A stretch of DNA of 64,000 nucleotides. It comes from Paenibacillus glycanilyticus (GTDB taxonomy: Bacteria > Bacillota > Bacilli > Paenibacillales > Paenibacillaceae). Numbering within the stretch: the stretch's first letter is position 1; every line of letters starts with the position of its first letter. The position numbers and the translations under genes were made by a program. The stretch covers positions 62,001 through 126,000 of the forward strand of contig NZ_JAMBNP010000006.1 in the NCBI RefSeq assembly GCF_023715145.1, read 5' to 3'. Below the pieces are notes generated by a model that worked only from the letters and a program-made list of their open reading frames with translations, was not told the origin of the DNA and searched no databases. Below are positions 43,773 to 52,489 of the stretch, one piece after another.

Positions 43773-45197
43773 TTAGCAGCCGAAATAGAGGCTGTATTCG
43801 TGTGGGTGAATACGGATCGATACCGCTTTAGCTTCGCTGCGTTTAACGGCAACATAGTTAGCGATGAACTCTTCCGTAAATACGCCGCCTTCAGTCAAGA
43901 AAGTGGAATCCGCTTCGAGAGCGTCAAGCGCTTCGTCGAGTGTACCAGGTACGCTGCGGATTTCTTTTTTCTCTTCTTCTGGCAGTTCGTAAATGTTTTT
44001 GTCGAATGGACCATAGCCCAGAGCAACAGGATCCAATTTACGTTTCACGCCGTCCAGACCAGCAAGCAGCATAGCTGCGAATGCCAGGTAAGGGTTAGCT
44101 GTCGAGTCTGGAGTACGGAACTCGATACGGCAGCCTTTTGGAGTTACCGATGCGATTGGAATACGAACTGCAGCGGAACGGTTACCTTTGGAGAATACGA
44201 GGTTAACCGGTGCTTCGTAACCAGGTACCAGACGTTTGAACGAGTTTGTCGAAGGGTTGGTCAAAGCGATCAGAGCTGGTGCATGGTGCAGGATACCGCC
44301 GATGTAGTGCATAGCCAGTTGGCTCAGGTTGCCGTAAGCGCCTTTTTCATAGAACAGCGGAGTGTCGCCGTCGAAGATCGAGGAGTGAACGTGCATGCCG
44401 GAACCGTTGTCGCCGAACAGCGGTTTTGGCATGAAAGTAGCCACTTTACCGTATTGGCGAGCTGTGTTATGAACGATATATTTGTACAGCATGAGGTTGT
44501 CAGCTGTTTTAGTCAAAGTGCTGAAGCGGAAGTTGATTTCTGCTTGACCAGCAGTAGCAACTTCGTGGTGATGACGCTCAACGCGAAGGCCAACTTCTTG
44601 CATCAGGCGAACCATTTCGCTGCGGATGTCTTGTTGTTGGTCAACTGGAGCAACTGGCACGTAGCCGCCTTTTACGGGAACTTTAAAGCCCAGGTTGCCG
44701 CCTTCTTCTTTACGGTTCGTGTTCCAGCCTGCTTCTTCGGAATCAACGAAGAAAGAAGAGGAGTTCATTGTGCTTTCATAGCGAACTTCGTCAAAAATGA
44801 AGAATTCGGACTCAGGTGCGAAGAATGCAGTAGTACCGATACCAGTCGTTTGCAGGTATTCTTCCGCTTTTTGAGCGATGCTGCGTGGGTCGCGCTCATA
44901 GCGCTCGCCGTCCGGTGTATGGATGTTACACATAATGTTCAGTGTAGGATGATCTGTGAAAGGATCAACGAATACTGCTTCAGTATCCGGCATCATTACC
45001 ATGTCGGACTCTTCGATACCACGGAAACCTGGGATCGAGGAACCGTCAAAAGCTACACCGTTTACGAAAGTATCAGCGTCAACTTCTGTAGCAGGAAGTG
45101 TAATGTGGTGCGCGCGGCCAGCGAGATCCACAAAACGGAAATCTACAAACTGGATGTTGTTTTCTTGAATTGTGTTCAAAACATTTTGAACTGACAT
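43773..45197 (-). CDS. glnA: glutamine synthetase, type I beta-like
   Basis: A 474-aa dodecameric GS making glutamine from glutamate, ammonia and ATP. FDGSSIPGFRGIEESDM, FFAPESEFFIFD, NGSGMHVHSS and RIEFRTPDSTANPYLAFAAML mark the active site. Unlike the usual 444-aa alpha type of Firmicutes, this protein has the beta-type length and tail: FDKNIYELPEEEKKEI with tyrosine 403 at the position that is adenylylated in enteric GS, and the GGVFTEEFIANYV C terminus. No glnR gene is next to it. A GGAGG site is 9 nt before the ATG, and a strong sigma-A promoter and GlnR-type box lie upstream. Confidence 0.95.
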   Translation of the reverse strand: MSVQNVLNTIQENNIQFVDFRFVDLAGRAHHITLPATEVDADTFVNGVAFDGSSIPGFRGIEESDMVMMPDTEAVFVDPFTDHPTLNIMCNIHTPDGERYERDPRSIAQKAEEYLQTTGIGTTAFFAPESEFFIFDEVRYESTMNSSSFFVDSEEAGWNTNRKEEGGNLGFKVPVKGGYVPVAPVDQQQDIRSEMVRLMQEVGLRVERHHHEVATAGQAEINFRFSTLTKTADNLMLYKYIVHNTARQYGKVATFMPKPLFGDNGSGMHVHSSIFDGDTPLFYEKGAYGNLSQLAMHYIGGILHHAPALIALTNPSTNSFKRLVPGYEAPVNLVFSKGNRSAAVRIPIASVTPKGCRIEFRTPDSTANPYLAFAAMLLAGLDGVKRKLDPVALGYGPFDKNIYELPEEEKKEIRSVPGTLDEALDALEADSTFLTEGGVFTEEFIANYVAVKRSEAKAVSIRIHPHEYSLYFGC

Positions 45198-45275
45198 CAG
45201 ATATTTCCTCCATTTCCGAACATTTGCTTAGTTGTGAACAGTTATTGTTCAATTTTCGTGCTAAACTATGAGGTA

Positions 45276-45304
45276 ATTATAAAACTACGGTTTGGCATCG
45301 TCAA
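45276..45304 (-). promoter_or_regulatory. sigma-A promoter of glnA
   Basis: On the minus strand TTGACG (45299-45304) and TATAAT (45276-45281) are separated by 17 bp, a near-consensus promoter about 80 bp before the glnA start. An inverted repeat TGAACA-N5-TGTTCA (45235-45251) lies in the leader. Confidence 0.75.
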
Positions 45305-45332
45305 TACTTATGTAAGGTATTTTTTATTCATA

Positions 45333-45349
45333 TGTGAGGTATACTTACA
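45333..45349. promoter_or_regulatory. GlnR/TnrA-type operator upstream of glnA
   Basis: TGTGAGGTATACTTACA fits TGTNA-N7-TNACA at all fixed positions. Its centre is about 70 bp upstream of the expected start point. A related half-site (TGTAAGGTAT at 45311-45320) lies 22 bp away, two helical turns, suggesting paired operators as in Bacillus glnRA. Confidence 0.65.
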
Positions 45350-45392
45350 AGTTTAAACATTTGTTCACAATTAAGCCTTTACATTCGATCAG

Positions 45393-45433
45393 AAAAGCCG
45401 GGAGGCCTTGTATATCAAGGCTTCCCGGCTTTT
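45393..45433 (-). terminator. terminator of the DAHP synthase gene
   Basis: AAAAGCCGGGA and GCCTTG pair with CAAGGC and TCCCGGCTTTT around a TATAT loop; an 18-bp arm with one mismatch, 18 bp past the stop. Confidence 0.85.
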
Positions 45434-45450
45434 CTCATTAACAATTTGTA

Positions 45451-46512
45451 TTAAATTTTCCACTCGGCGAAAGCTGCTGCCGGCTCTTTCTGAGTATTAA
45501 ATTGCTTTCCGACGATTGGCGCCAGCTTCTCTAAATCCTTTAACAAATTAGCGAATTGGTCAGGGAATAACGATTGAACACCGTCACCTGTCATCGAATT
45601 GTCCGGATCTGTGTGCATTTCGACGATCAGACCGTTTGCACCTGCCGCAACGGAGGCTTTGGACATCGGCTCTACCAATTCGCGGCGGCCTGTACCGTGG
45701 CTAGGATCCGAGATTACTGGCAGATGGCTAAGCCCTTGCAGAACAGGGATAGCGGACAAGTCGAGTGTATTTCTTGTGTAAGTTTCGAACGTTCGGATTC
45801 CGCGCTCGCATAACATAACATTCGGATTTCCGCCGGCCAGGATGTATTCCGCCGCATTCAGGAATTCATCATAGGTTGAGCTGAAGCCGCGTTTCAGCAG
45901 GACCGGTGTTTGAATGGTTCCAAGCTTGCGAAGCAGGTCGAAGTTCTGCATGTTGCGGGTACCTACTTGAAGGATGTCCGCATATTCGGCACATACATCA
46001 ACGTACTCCGGCGTCATAACTTCCGTGATCGTCAGCAGTCCGTGCTTCTTGCCGGCTTCCGCCATCATGATCAAGCCTTCTACGCCAACGCCTTGGAAGC
46101 TGTAAGGACCCGTACGCGGTTTGAATGCTCCGCCGCGAAGCACCTGTCCGCCGGCTGCCTTCACAAGGCGGGCGATTTCATCGATTTGCTCCGGGGATTC
46201 AACTGCACAAGGGCCGCCCATGATAACAAGGTTATCGCCGCCGATCTTAACGCCTTTGATGTCGATAATCGTATCATCGGGATGAAAGTCGCGGCTTGCG
46301 AGCTTGTAGGACTTCGAAATCTTGATGACGTTCTCTACGCCCTTCATTTGGCGCAGATGCTCGGCAAGCGTTGGCTCTGCCTTGCCGATGATGCCGATAA
46401 CGGTACGGTCTGTCCCTCTCGATACATGGGCTTGCACGCCCGCTCTTTCAATATGGTTCACAATTTCTTGAATGCGCTCTTCCGCAATATTGGGGTTAGT
46501 AATAACGATCAT
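45451..46512 (-). CDS. aroF: 3-deoxy-7-phosphoheptulonate synthase (DAHP synthase)
   Basis: A 353-aa type I beta DAHP synthase, first enzyme of the shikimate pathway (phosphoenolpyruvate plus erythrose 4-phosphate). An N-terminal ferredoxin-like regulatory domain (about 1-70) precedes the KDO8P-synthase-like barrel with GGPCAVES, LRGGAFKPRTGPYSFQG, VGTRNMQN, VLLKRG and SDPSHGTGRR. Start: ATG 46512 has AGGAG 8 nt upstream; an ATG two codons earlier is too close to that site. No chorismate mutase domain is fused. Single gene. Confidence 0.96.
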   Translation of the reverse strand: MIVITNPNIAEERIQEIVNHIERAGVQAHVSRGTDRTVIGIIGKAEPTLAEHLRQMKGVENVIKISKSYKLASRDFHPDDTIIDIKGVKIGGDNLVIMGGPCAVESPEQIDEIARLVKAAGGQVLRGGAFKPRTGPYSFQGVGVEGLIMMAEAGKKHGLLTITEVMTPEYVDVCAEYADILQVGTRNMQNFDLLRKLGTIQTPVLLKRGFSSTYDEFLNAAEYILAGGNPNVMLCERGIRTFETYTRNTLDLSAIPVLQGLSHLPVISDPSHGTGRRELVEPMSKASVAAGANGLIVEMHTDPDNSMTGDGVQSLFPDQFANLLKDLEKLAPIVGKQFNTQKEPAAAFAEWKI

Positions 46513-46845
46513 GTCCATCTCTCCTTTTTCACTTCAACGCTTATACGCTTCTATGCTTTGTGGCTTTTATGCTTTTACTTGTTAAAGCAAATATACACGA
46601 TGGACTCTTGTTTCGTCAATTATTATTTTCTTAAGCACGCTGATTGGCCGCTATGGAAGTGAATGTTCTTACCGATCTCCTCCGTCGCTGAGCTTGCTTT
46701 TCAAGAGAAAACAATAAAAAACGCAACAGAGAGTCCGATGAGCCGAATCTCCAATAATGACTACGTGATCATCTATCCTCCGTATCCTAAGCCGAAATAA
46801 AAAAACTCAACCCAGAATCCTAGAAGGATCATGGGTTGAGTTGTA
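46513..46845. other. intergenic region between DAHP synthase and ispH genes
   Basis: A 333-bp AT-rich stretch holding the DAHP synthase promoter (not clearly resolved) and the ispH terminator. On the plus strand a 20-codon ORF (46738-46800, ending YPPYPKPK) exists without a convincing ribosome binding site. No T-box or other leader structure was recognised. Confidence 0.4.
46799..46842 (-). terminator. terminator of ispH
   Basis: AACTCAACCCA (46804-46814) pairs with TGGGTTGAGTT (46832-46842), with an inner ATCCT/AGGAT arm, followed on the minus strand by a long T run; it starts right after the ispH stop. Confidence 0.88.
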
Positions 46846-47811
46846 TTAAGCTTCAGCTGCGCTGGAAGCCGATTTGGTACGGATCGTTGGAAGGAGTTTG
46901 TTTTTGTTGACCGTACGCTTGATCTCCCACGTTTCCGGGATGGCATTGTCGTATTGCTCCAAATACGCGATTACCTCTTTGGTAATTGGAGTTGGAGTCG
47001 ATGCGCCGGATGTTACGGCTACTCGCTCGACGCCCACCAGCCATTCCTGTTTGATCTCCGACACGTCGGATACACGGTACGCGGGTACACCTGCGATTTC
47101 CTGGGATACTTGAGCCAGGCGGTTGGAGTTGTTGCTGCGCGGATCCCCAACAACGATACACAGCTGCGCCTGTCCAGCTTGCTCCGCTACGGCTTCCTGG
47201 CGCACTTGCGTAGCCAGGCAGATTTCATTATGAATCTCAGCCCTTGGATACGTCTCCAGAAGCTTGCTCATAATATGACGGATATCCCATTGGGACATCG
47301 TAGTCTGGTTGGTAATGATAATACGGCCCTCAGGCACGTTAAGCTTGGAAATATCCTCGACGCGCTCGATCAGATGAACGCGGTCAGGCGCTACGCCAAT
47401 CGCGCCTTCCGGCTCCGGATGGCCTTTTTTGCCGATATAAATAATATGATAATCCTCGGCAACCTTCTCCCGAATCAAATCATGCGTCTTGGTAACATCC
47501 GGACATGTCGCGTCCACGATGGTAAGACCTTTCTCGCGGGCACGGTTGCGCACCTCGGGCGATACACCGTGAGCCGTGAAGATGACGGTTCCGCTCTCGA
47601 TCTGCTCCAGAATCTCAAGACGGTTCTCCCCGTCCAGCGTAATCACGCCTTCTGTCTCGAAAGCTTCCGTCACATGCGCATTATGAACAATCATGCCAAG
47701 AATATAAATTGGACGCGGAAGGTCCAAGTTCTTTGCCGTTTGCAAGGCGAGTACCATTGCATCTACTACGCCATAGCAATAGCCCCGCGGCGATATTTTA
47801 ACAATTTCCAT
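46846..47811 (-). CDS. ispH: 4-hydroxy-3-methylbut-2-enyl diphosphate reductase
   Basis: A 321-aa iron-sulfur enzyme that makes IPP and DMAPP in the last step of the MEP isoprenoid pathway. The three cluster cysteines appear in [22 protein letters not shown] and [10 protein letters not shown]. The substrate-binding motifs [21 protein letters not shown] and [11 protein letters not shown] are all present, and the histidines in AHGVSPEV and the HPE segment fit. Normal length. Single gene upstream of nothing on its strand; its own terminator follows. Confidence 0.96.
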   Translation of the reverse strand: MEIVKISPRGYCYGVVDAMVLALQTAKNLDLPRPIYILGMIVHNAHVTEAFETEGVITLDGENRLEILEQIESGTVIFTAHGVSPEVRNRAREKGLTIVDATCPDVTKTHDLIREKVAEDYHIIYIGKKGHPEPEGAIGVAPDRVHLIERVEDISKLNVPEGRIIITNQTTMSQWDIRHIMSKLLETYPRAEIHNEICLATQVRQEAVAEQAGQAQLCIVVGDPRSNNSNRLAQVSQEIAGVPAYRVSDVSEIKQEWLVGVERVAVTSGASTPTPITKEVIAYLEQYDNAIPETWEIKRTVNKNKLLPTIRTKSASSAAEA

Positions 47812-47841
47812 CTGCTTACACCTGCTTTCTCTATAACGAAG

Positions 47842-49362
47842 TTAGGCTTCGTTTCGATCCGTTCCTTCCATTATAATCGAAGCAGGCTGGGGGGAAAAGT
47901 CTATTGGCAGCCAAATGACAAACGTGGACCCTTCTTCCTCCATCGTAGTCACCTCAATCGAGCCGCGATGCTCGTCGATAATCCACTTGGCAATGGACAA
48001 ACCAAGCCCGGTACCCACGGTTTTCCCGCGTGATTCGTCTGCCCGGTAGAACCGGTCGAAGATATGCGGAACCTCCTCCGGATTCATGCCGATTCCCGTA
48101 TCTTTAATAATAATGCCAAGCTGATTGTCCTTGTGCACGGCACTCATCTCAATCCAGCCGCTTGGCGTATATTTGAACGCATTCTCAATAAAGATGAACA
48201 GGAGCTGCTGCAAGTAATCGGCGTTCCCGTACACCTGGTAACCGGCGAGGGCAGACAAATCCCCGATCCGCCATTCCGCGTTGCGGGGAAGCAAGCCCGC
48301 TCTTCGGCCCACTTCTTCTACAATTGGCAGCATGGGCAGCGTTGCCTTCTCCATTTCGTAACCGGCATCTGCTCTAGCCAACGCGAGGAGATCATTAACC
48401 AGAGTGGACATCCGCCGCGCTTCGGCCGAAATATCCTGCATCGCCTCGTTAGACAGCTCCCATCGCTGGGTATCAATCGCCAGTACGATATCTCCCGCTT
48501 CATCGGGGTCCAGCGTCTTGGACCACATCCGCTGCAGCAGCTCAATATTGCCGCGAATGGTGGTCAGCGGAGTACGCAGTTCGTGAGAAGCATCTGAGAC
48601 GAACCGGCGCTGCGCTTTGTAAGATTCATCCAGTCCGTTATAAGCCATTTCAATGCGAGATAGCATAATATTAAGGGTGTACACCAGCCTGCCAATTTCA
48701 TCCTTTGGCCCTTCGATCGGAATACGGACGCTAAGGTCGGAACCAACCTGAATTTGTTCGGTCGTGCGGATCACCCGTTCAATCGGCTGCAACGCTTTGC
48801 GGGCCAAGAATAAACCGATAGTAAAGGCAAGCAGAAGACAAATCATCGAGGATAAAATAAGAATGACGCGAAGACCCGCCAAATATTTTTCCTCGCTGGC
48901 AATAACGGTGCCTACCTGAAGCAGACCGATCAATTCCTGGTTTGCCGTATTGTTATAGATCGGCCTCTGATAAATGAGGAAAGGAACTTCCCCCTCTTTG
49001 GTCTTTAAGTTGGCCTTTACGTAACCGTAGTCCGGATCTGTCTTCGCTTCAGGAATAGGATACTTGATCCCGTTGCTTTGCAGGGCGCCGGATGCTTTGA
49101 TAATGCCATCCTTATAGTTAACTAATTGCAAATAAAAATCTTTGTCCACAAACGGCGATTTTTTCTCAATGTTAAGATCCATCTGGTTCATGCCGTACTC
49201 AACTTTTAATACGTTATAATCAAGCGCCTGTTCGCGGAGCTGATCTTTCATGTCGCTGTACGTATTCATATTAACGAAGAAATAAATAGCGAGACACAAT
49301 ACGATTAGCGCTGCCGCAAGGATGCCGGAGAACCATAAGGTCAGACGAAGCCTGATCGTCAT
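47842..49362 (-). CDS. sensor histidine kinase next to htrA (CssS-like context)
   Basis: A 506-aa membrane kinase: helix at about 8-30, extracytoplasmic sensor to about 165, second helix (about 166-186), HAMP, phosphoacceptor histidine in SDASHELRTPLTTIRGN, and an ATPase with FIFIENAFKYT, DTGIGM and GTGLGLSIAK. Between the first phosphoacceptor helix and the second helix (ISAEARRMSTLVNDLL) there is an unusually long connection, about 15-17 residues more than in common homologues. The response regulator gene ends 8 bp upstream and htrA precedes it. Pairing with HtrA suggests a secretion or envelope-stress sensor like CssS; this is inferred from position. Confidence 0.88.
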   Translation of the reverse strand: MTIRLRLTLWFSGILAAALIVLCLAIYFFVNMNTYSDMKDQLREQALDYNVLKVEYGMNQMDLNIEKKSPFVDKDFYLQLVNYKDGIIKASGALQSNGIKYPIPEAKTDPDYGYVKANLKTKEGEVPFLIYQRPIYNNTANQELIGLLQVGTVIASEEKYLAGLRVILILSSMICLLLAFTIGLFLARKALQPIERVIRTTEQIQVGSDLSVRIPIEGPKDEIGRLVYTLNIMLSRIEMAYNGLDESYKAQRRFVSDASHELRTPLTTIRGNIELLQRMWSKTLDPDEAGDIVLAIDTQRWELSNEAMQDISAEARRMSTLVNDLLALARADAGYEMEKATLPMLPIVEEVGRRAGLLPRNAEWRIGDLSALAGYQVYGNADYLQQLLFIFIENAFKYTPSGWIEMSAVHKDNQLGIIIKDTGIGMNPEEVPHIFDRFYRADESRGKTVGTGLGLSIAKWIIDEHRGSIEVTTMEEEGSTFVIWLPIDFSPQPASIIMEGTDRNEA

Positions 49363-49369
49363 CTGCTAA

Positions 49370-50062
49370 TCAACCCTCTCCCCGCAGTACATAGCCGGTT
49401 CCGCGCACAGTCTGAATAATACGCTTGGCCCCGCCTTCCTCCAGCTTTTGACGAAGCATTGCAATATACACCTCAAGCACGTTCGACTCGCCGCTGAAAT
49501 CATATCCCCAGATCTTCTCCATAATGGCGTCTCTTGTAAGCACCCGGCGCGGATTCTGCATAAATAAGAGCAGCAGATCGTATTCCTTCGCCGTCAGCTC
49601 AATCCTCCTGCCGGAACGAATCGCTTCACGGGAATCCAGATCAAGCGCCAGATCATCAAATACAATCTTGTTGCTGCTCGATTCATCCATCTTGTCCGAT
49701 TTGCGGCGCAGCAAAGCCCGGACTCTCGCGAGCAGCTCCTCCAGCGCAAACGGTTTGATCAAATAATCGTCAGCACCGGCATCCAGCCCTTTTACCCGGT
49801 CCGAGATATCATCCTTCGCGGTCAGCATCAGAATAGGCACGGTACTTCCGCCTTCGCGCACGCGTCGGCAGACCTCCCAGCCATCCACCTGCGGCATCAT
49901 CACGTCAAGGATAAGCATGTCCGGATCCGCCGTTAAGAGCAGCTTCAGGCCCTCCATTCCGTTGCTGGCCGTCGATACTTCATAGCCTTCGAACGCAAGG
50001 CTTCTTCTAAGCAAAGAAGTGATTTTTTCATCGTCATCTACAACCATAATGTGCTGTCTCAT
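49370..50062 (-). CDS. OmpR-family response regulator (CssR-like context)
   Basis: A 230-aa response regulator. Receiver: VVDDDEK, phosphoacceptor in MLILDVMMPQVDGWE, and DYLIKPFALEEL. The winged helix has LTAKEYDLLLLFMQNPRRVLTR in pieces and SNVLEVYIAMLRQKLE. It lies directly upstream of its kinase and downstream of htrA, from which a terminator separates it. GGGGAGA precedes the start. Confidence 0.92.
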   Translation of the reverse strand: MRQHIMVVDDDEKITSLLRRSLAFEGYEVSTASNGMEGLKLLLTADPDMLILDVMMPQVDGWEVCRRVREGGSTVPILMLTAKDDISDRVKGLDAGADDYLIKPFALEELLARVRALLRRKSDKMDESSSNKIVFDDLALDLDSREAIRSGRRIELTAKEYDLLLLFMQNPRRVLTRDAIMEKIWGYDFSGESNVLEVYIAMLRQKLEEGGAKRIIQTVRGTGYVLRGEG

Positions 50063-50097
50063 TTCATTCTCCCCTTGTATATCTTATCTGCTGTAAA

Positions 50098-50131
50098 AAA
50101 AGCGCAGAGACTTGCTTTCTCTGCGCTTTTC
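50098..50131 (-). terminator. terminator of htrA
   Basis: A 13-bp perfect stem (AAAAGCGCAGAGA 50098-50110 with TCTCTGCGCTTTT 50118-50130), seven Ts on the minus strand, and T-rich on the plus strand too. Confidence 0.88.
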
Positions 50132-50139
50132 TTTATCTC

Positions 50140-51780
50140 TTACTCGGCATTAAATTTGTTGCGGTCGCCGATTTCCACCTGCAGATCCATCTTCTCGCCT
50201 CTGCGGACGATGTTCAGCACGGCTTTATCGCCTACTTTGCGTTTTTGGATCTCATCGATGAGCGCTTGCGTATTGGAATACGTTTTGCCGTCGATGCCCA
50301 AGATTACGTCAAATTGTTTCAGGTCGGCAATGTATGCCGGAGAGTTGTAGTAAACGTTGCTTACGATTGAGCCTTGGGCTTTATTCATGCCCAGCTGTTT
50401 CGCAATCGCATCGGTAACATCGCCAAGCTCTGCGCCGATGAACGGAACCGGCTCTTTCGGCACTTCCTTGTTGTTTTTCAGCGTATCCAGAACTTCTTTA
50501 ATGGTGCTTGTAGGAATCGCAAAGCCGATGCCTTGCGCCTGCGAGCTGACCGCGGTATTAATCCCAACGACTTCGCCGTTTACGTTCAGAAGCGGACCGC
50601 CGGAGTTACCCGGGTTAATGGATGCATCCGTTTGAAGCAAATGCTTGTACTCGCGCGTGCCGTCCGTATCTTGAATATCAATAGGACGCTCTTTCGCACT
50701 CAGCACGCCTACGGTTACCGTATGGTCAAAGCCGTATGGGTTGCCGATTGCGACCACCCAGTCGCCAATGTTGATGTTGTCCGAGCTGCCAAGCGGCAGC
50801 GTAGGGAACGCTTTGTCGCCCGTAACTTTAAGTACCGCAAGGTCCAGATCAAAGCTGGAGCCGAGAAGCTCAGCCGTAAAAGGCTTATCATAGCCTTGTA
50901 CCGTTACTTCAATCTTATCGGAGTCTGCAACCACGTGCTGGTTCGTCAGAATGTAACCATCCGATTCGAAGAAGAAGCCTGTACCAATGCCTGAAGCTTG
51001 CAGGCTGCTGTCATCGCCGTTATTGTTTGGCTGCTGCTGATTGGCGTCCGGCGCTTCCTCACCAAAGAACTGACGGAAGAACGGATCATCCAAAATACTG
51101 CCGCTGCCGCTGCTGCCGCCGCGCGATGCCGGCTTCACGTAAGTCTCGATCTTTACAACGGCCGGGCTTGCTTTCTCGAACAGCTGCGCAATATTATCCG
51201 GTCTTGCTGCCGCTACCGACGCTCCGCCGTTGCCGCTAGCCGAACCTTCCGCGGTTGTTCCCGATCCCGCGTTCGTTCCGCCGTCCGCCTGCTTCGAGGA
51301 GAATACGGAATTGCTTGTGAACCAGTTATTCGTATCCGATGCGTACATTAATCCGCCCATCAGGCCGCCCACCACGACTACCCCGGCCAGGAAGGAAACG
51401 AACATCCCTTTGATCGGATTTTTCTTCCGCGGTTCGCGTGACTGCCAGCCGCCTTTAGCAGATTGCTGGTTGTAAGTAAAAGGACGTAACGGCGCCGGCG
51501 GCGTTACTTCAACGCTTTGCTGCTGGTCCAGCCCAGGCTCGCCGTCGCCGGATGCCGCAGCGTATGAATCCTGCGGGTTGGAGCGGGACGGCACCGATGC
51601 TCCGATATCCTCTTGCGCAGAAGATTTGAAAGGCCCGTATGAATAATAATAGGAAGTTTTCCCCGGAGATTCCGATCCTTCTGCTGCTGATGCCGTGTTG
51701 TCCTCTTCGCGCGGATTGTTGTCTTCACCGTTTGCACGATTCTGAAAGAAATCGTCGTACTTTTTGTTCTGATCGTCCAT
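50140..51780 (-). CDS. htrA: membrane-anchored HtrA/DegP-type serine protease
   Basis: A 546-aa protein with a long, low-complexity cytoplasmic N terminus (1-120), one transmembrane helix (126-146), an extracellular Gly/Ser linker, the trypsin-like domain (about 195-425) and a PDZ domain (about 440-535). The catalytic triad is H282 in TNQHVV, D313 in DLDLAVLKV and S393 in GNSGGPLL. Such proteases degrade or refold misfolded exported proteins. The start has GGAGGAG. The two-component genes after it are the probable regulators. Confidence 0.95.
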   Translation of the reverse strand: MDDQNKKYDDFFQNRANGEDNNPREEDNTASAAEGSESPGKTSYYYSYGPFKSSAQEDIGASVPSRSNPQDSYAAASGDGEPGLDQQQSVEVTPPAPLRPFTYNQQSAKGGWQSREPRKKNPIKGMFVSFLAGVVVVGGLMGGLMYASDTNNWFTSNSVFSSKQADGGTNAGSGTTAEGSASGNGGASVAAARPDNIAQLFEKASPAVVKIETYVKPASRGGSSGSGSILDDPFFRQFFGEEAPDANQQQPNNNGDDSSLQASGIGTGFFFESDGYILTNQHVVADSDKIEVTVQGYDKPFTAELLGSSFDLDLAVLKVTGDKAFPTLPLGSSDNINIGDWVVAIGNPYGFDHTVTVGVLSAKERPIDIQDTDGTREYKHLLQTDASINPGNSGGPLLNVNGEVVGINTAVSSQAQGIGFAIPTSTIKEVLDTLKNNKEVPKEPVPFIGAELGDVTDAIAKQLGMNKAQGSIVSNVYYNSPAYIADLKQFDVILGIDGKTYSNTQALIDEIQKRKVGDKAVLNIVRRGEKMDLQVEIGDRNKFNAE

Positions 51781-52001
51781 TTCCGTTCTCCTCCTTGATC
51801 TATTCCGTTAAAGCAGCCGAATCTTTCAATCATCGGCGCTTAATTCCTGTATTCCTATCATGCACATTCTACCTTAAAACAAACTTAAAATGAATTAAAA
51901 CGAACATAAAAAAAACGTCTGACGACGTTATTTCTATGCACTTTTCGCAATTACTCTACCAAACTCTCCATTCTTCAATAGAGAGCTTGGCGTGCCATAT
52001 T

Positions 52002-52415
52002 CTATTGGGGAAACAGCTTTTCGACTTCTTTCAGAACATCCTTCGCCTTATCAACCCACTTGGAATCCACATGGGCATCGGGATTGGAAGGCGCCTGAAA
52101 TTGATCAAATAAAGCCCCTACGACGCGGGCGCTTGCTTCGGGATCATTGCCTTCCTGATATTCATGTCTCAGAACATAAGGGGTTTCAAACGTGATGATG
52201 GCATTCGTATCTGCCGTTACATCGACCACGCTGCCGTTGGTTACTTCAAAAGGCAGGCGAAGCCAGACTTTATTCTCCTCATCGAGCGCCCGGTCGAAGG
52301 AGCCGTTTGTATAGTCCCAATTGCCCCCGAGCGAGAATTGATGCTGCTGCAGCCAATCCCTGGAATCGGTAAATGCTTGCTGACGGGCTTCCAGGGAAGA
52401 CGAGATTGGAATCAT
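52002..52415 (-). CDS. YugN-like family protein
   Basis: A 137-aa soluble protein of the YugN-like family, known from Bacillales and of unknown function. The opening MIPISSSLEARQQAF, GGNWDYTNGSFDRALD and WLRLPFEV are recognisable, and the C terminus is an amphipathic helix (WVDKAKDVLKEVEKLF). AAGGAGAG is about 10 nt from the ATG. It lies alone between htrA and the lia-type operon, on the same strand as both. Confidence 0.8.
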   Translation of the reverse strand: MIPISSSLEARQQAFTDSRDWLQQHQFSLGGNWDYTNGSFDRALDEENKVWLRLPFEVTNGSVVDVTADTNAIITFETPYVLRHEYQEGNDPEASARVVGALFDQFQAPSNPDAHVDSKWVDKAKDVLKEVEKLFPQ

Positions 52416-52489
52416 GACAGTTCAGCTCTCCTTTGGCATCTCTTGCTTGATTAACCGCTAAAGGATAATATGTCCTGCCAGACTGTCTT

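Noticed and set aside
43740..45194. Long open frame (about 480 codons) on the plus strand antisense to glnA
   Set aside because: It mirrors glnA codon structure, gives a Cys/Phe/Val-rich product with no family character, and glnA on the other strand is certain.
46738..46800. 20-codon ORF ending in YPPYPKPK
   Set aside because: No convincing ribosome binding site or promoter; too short to support without conservation data.
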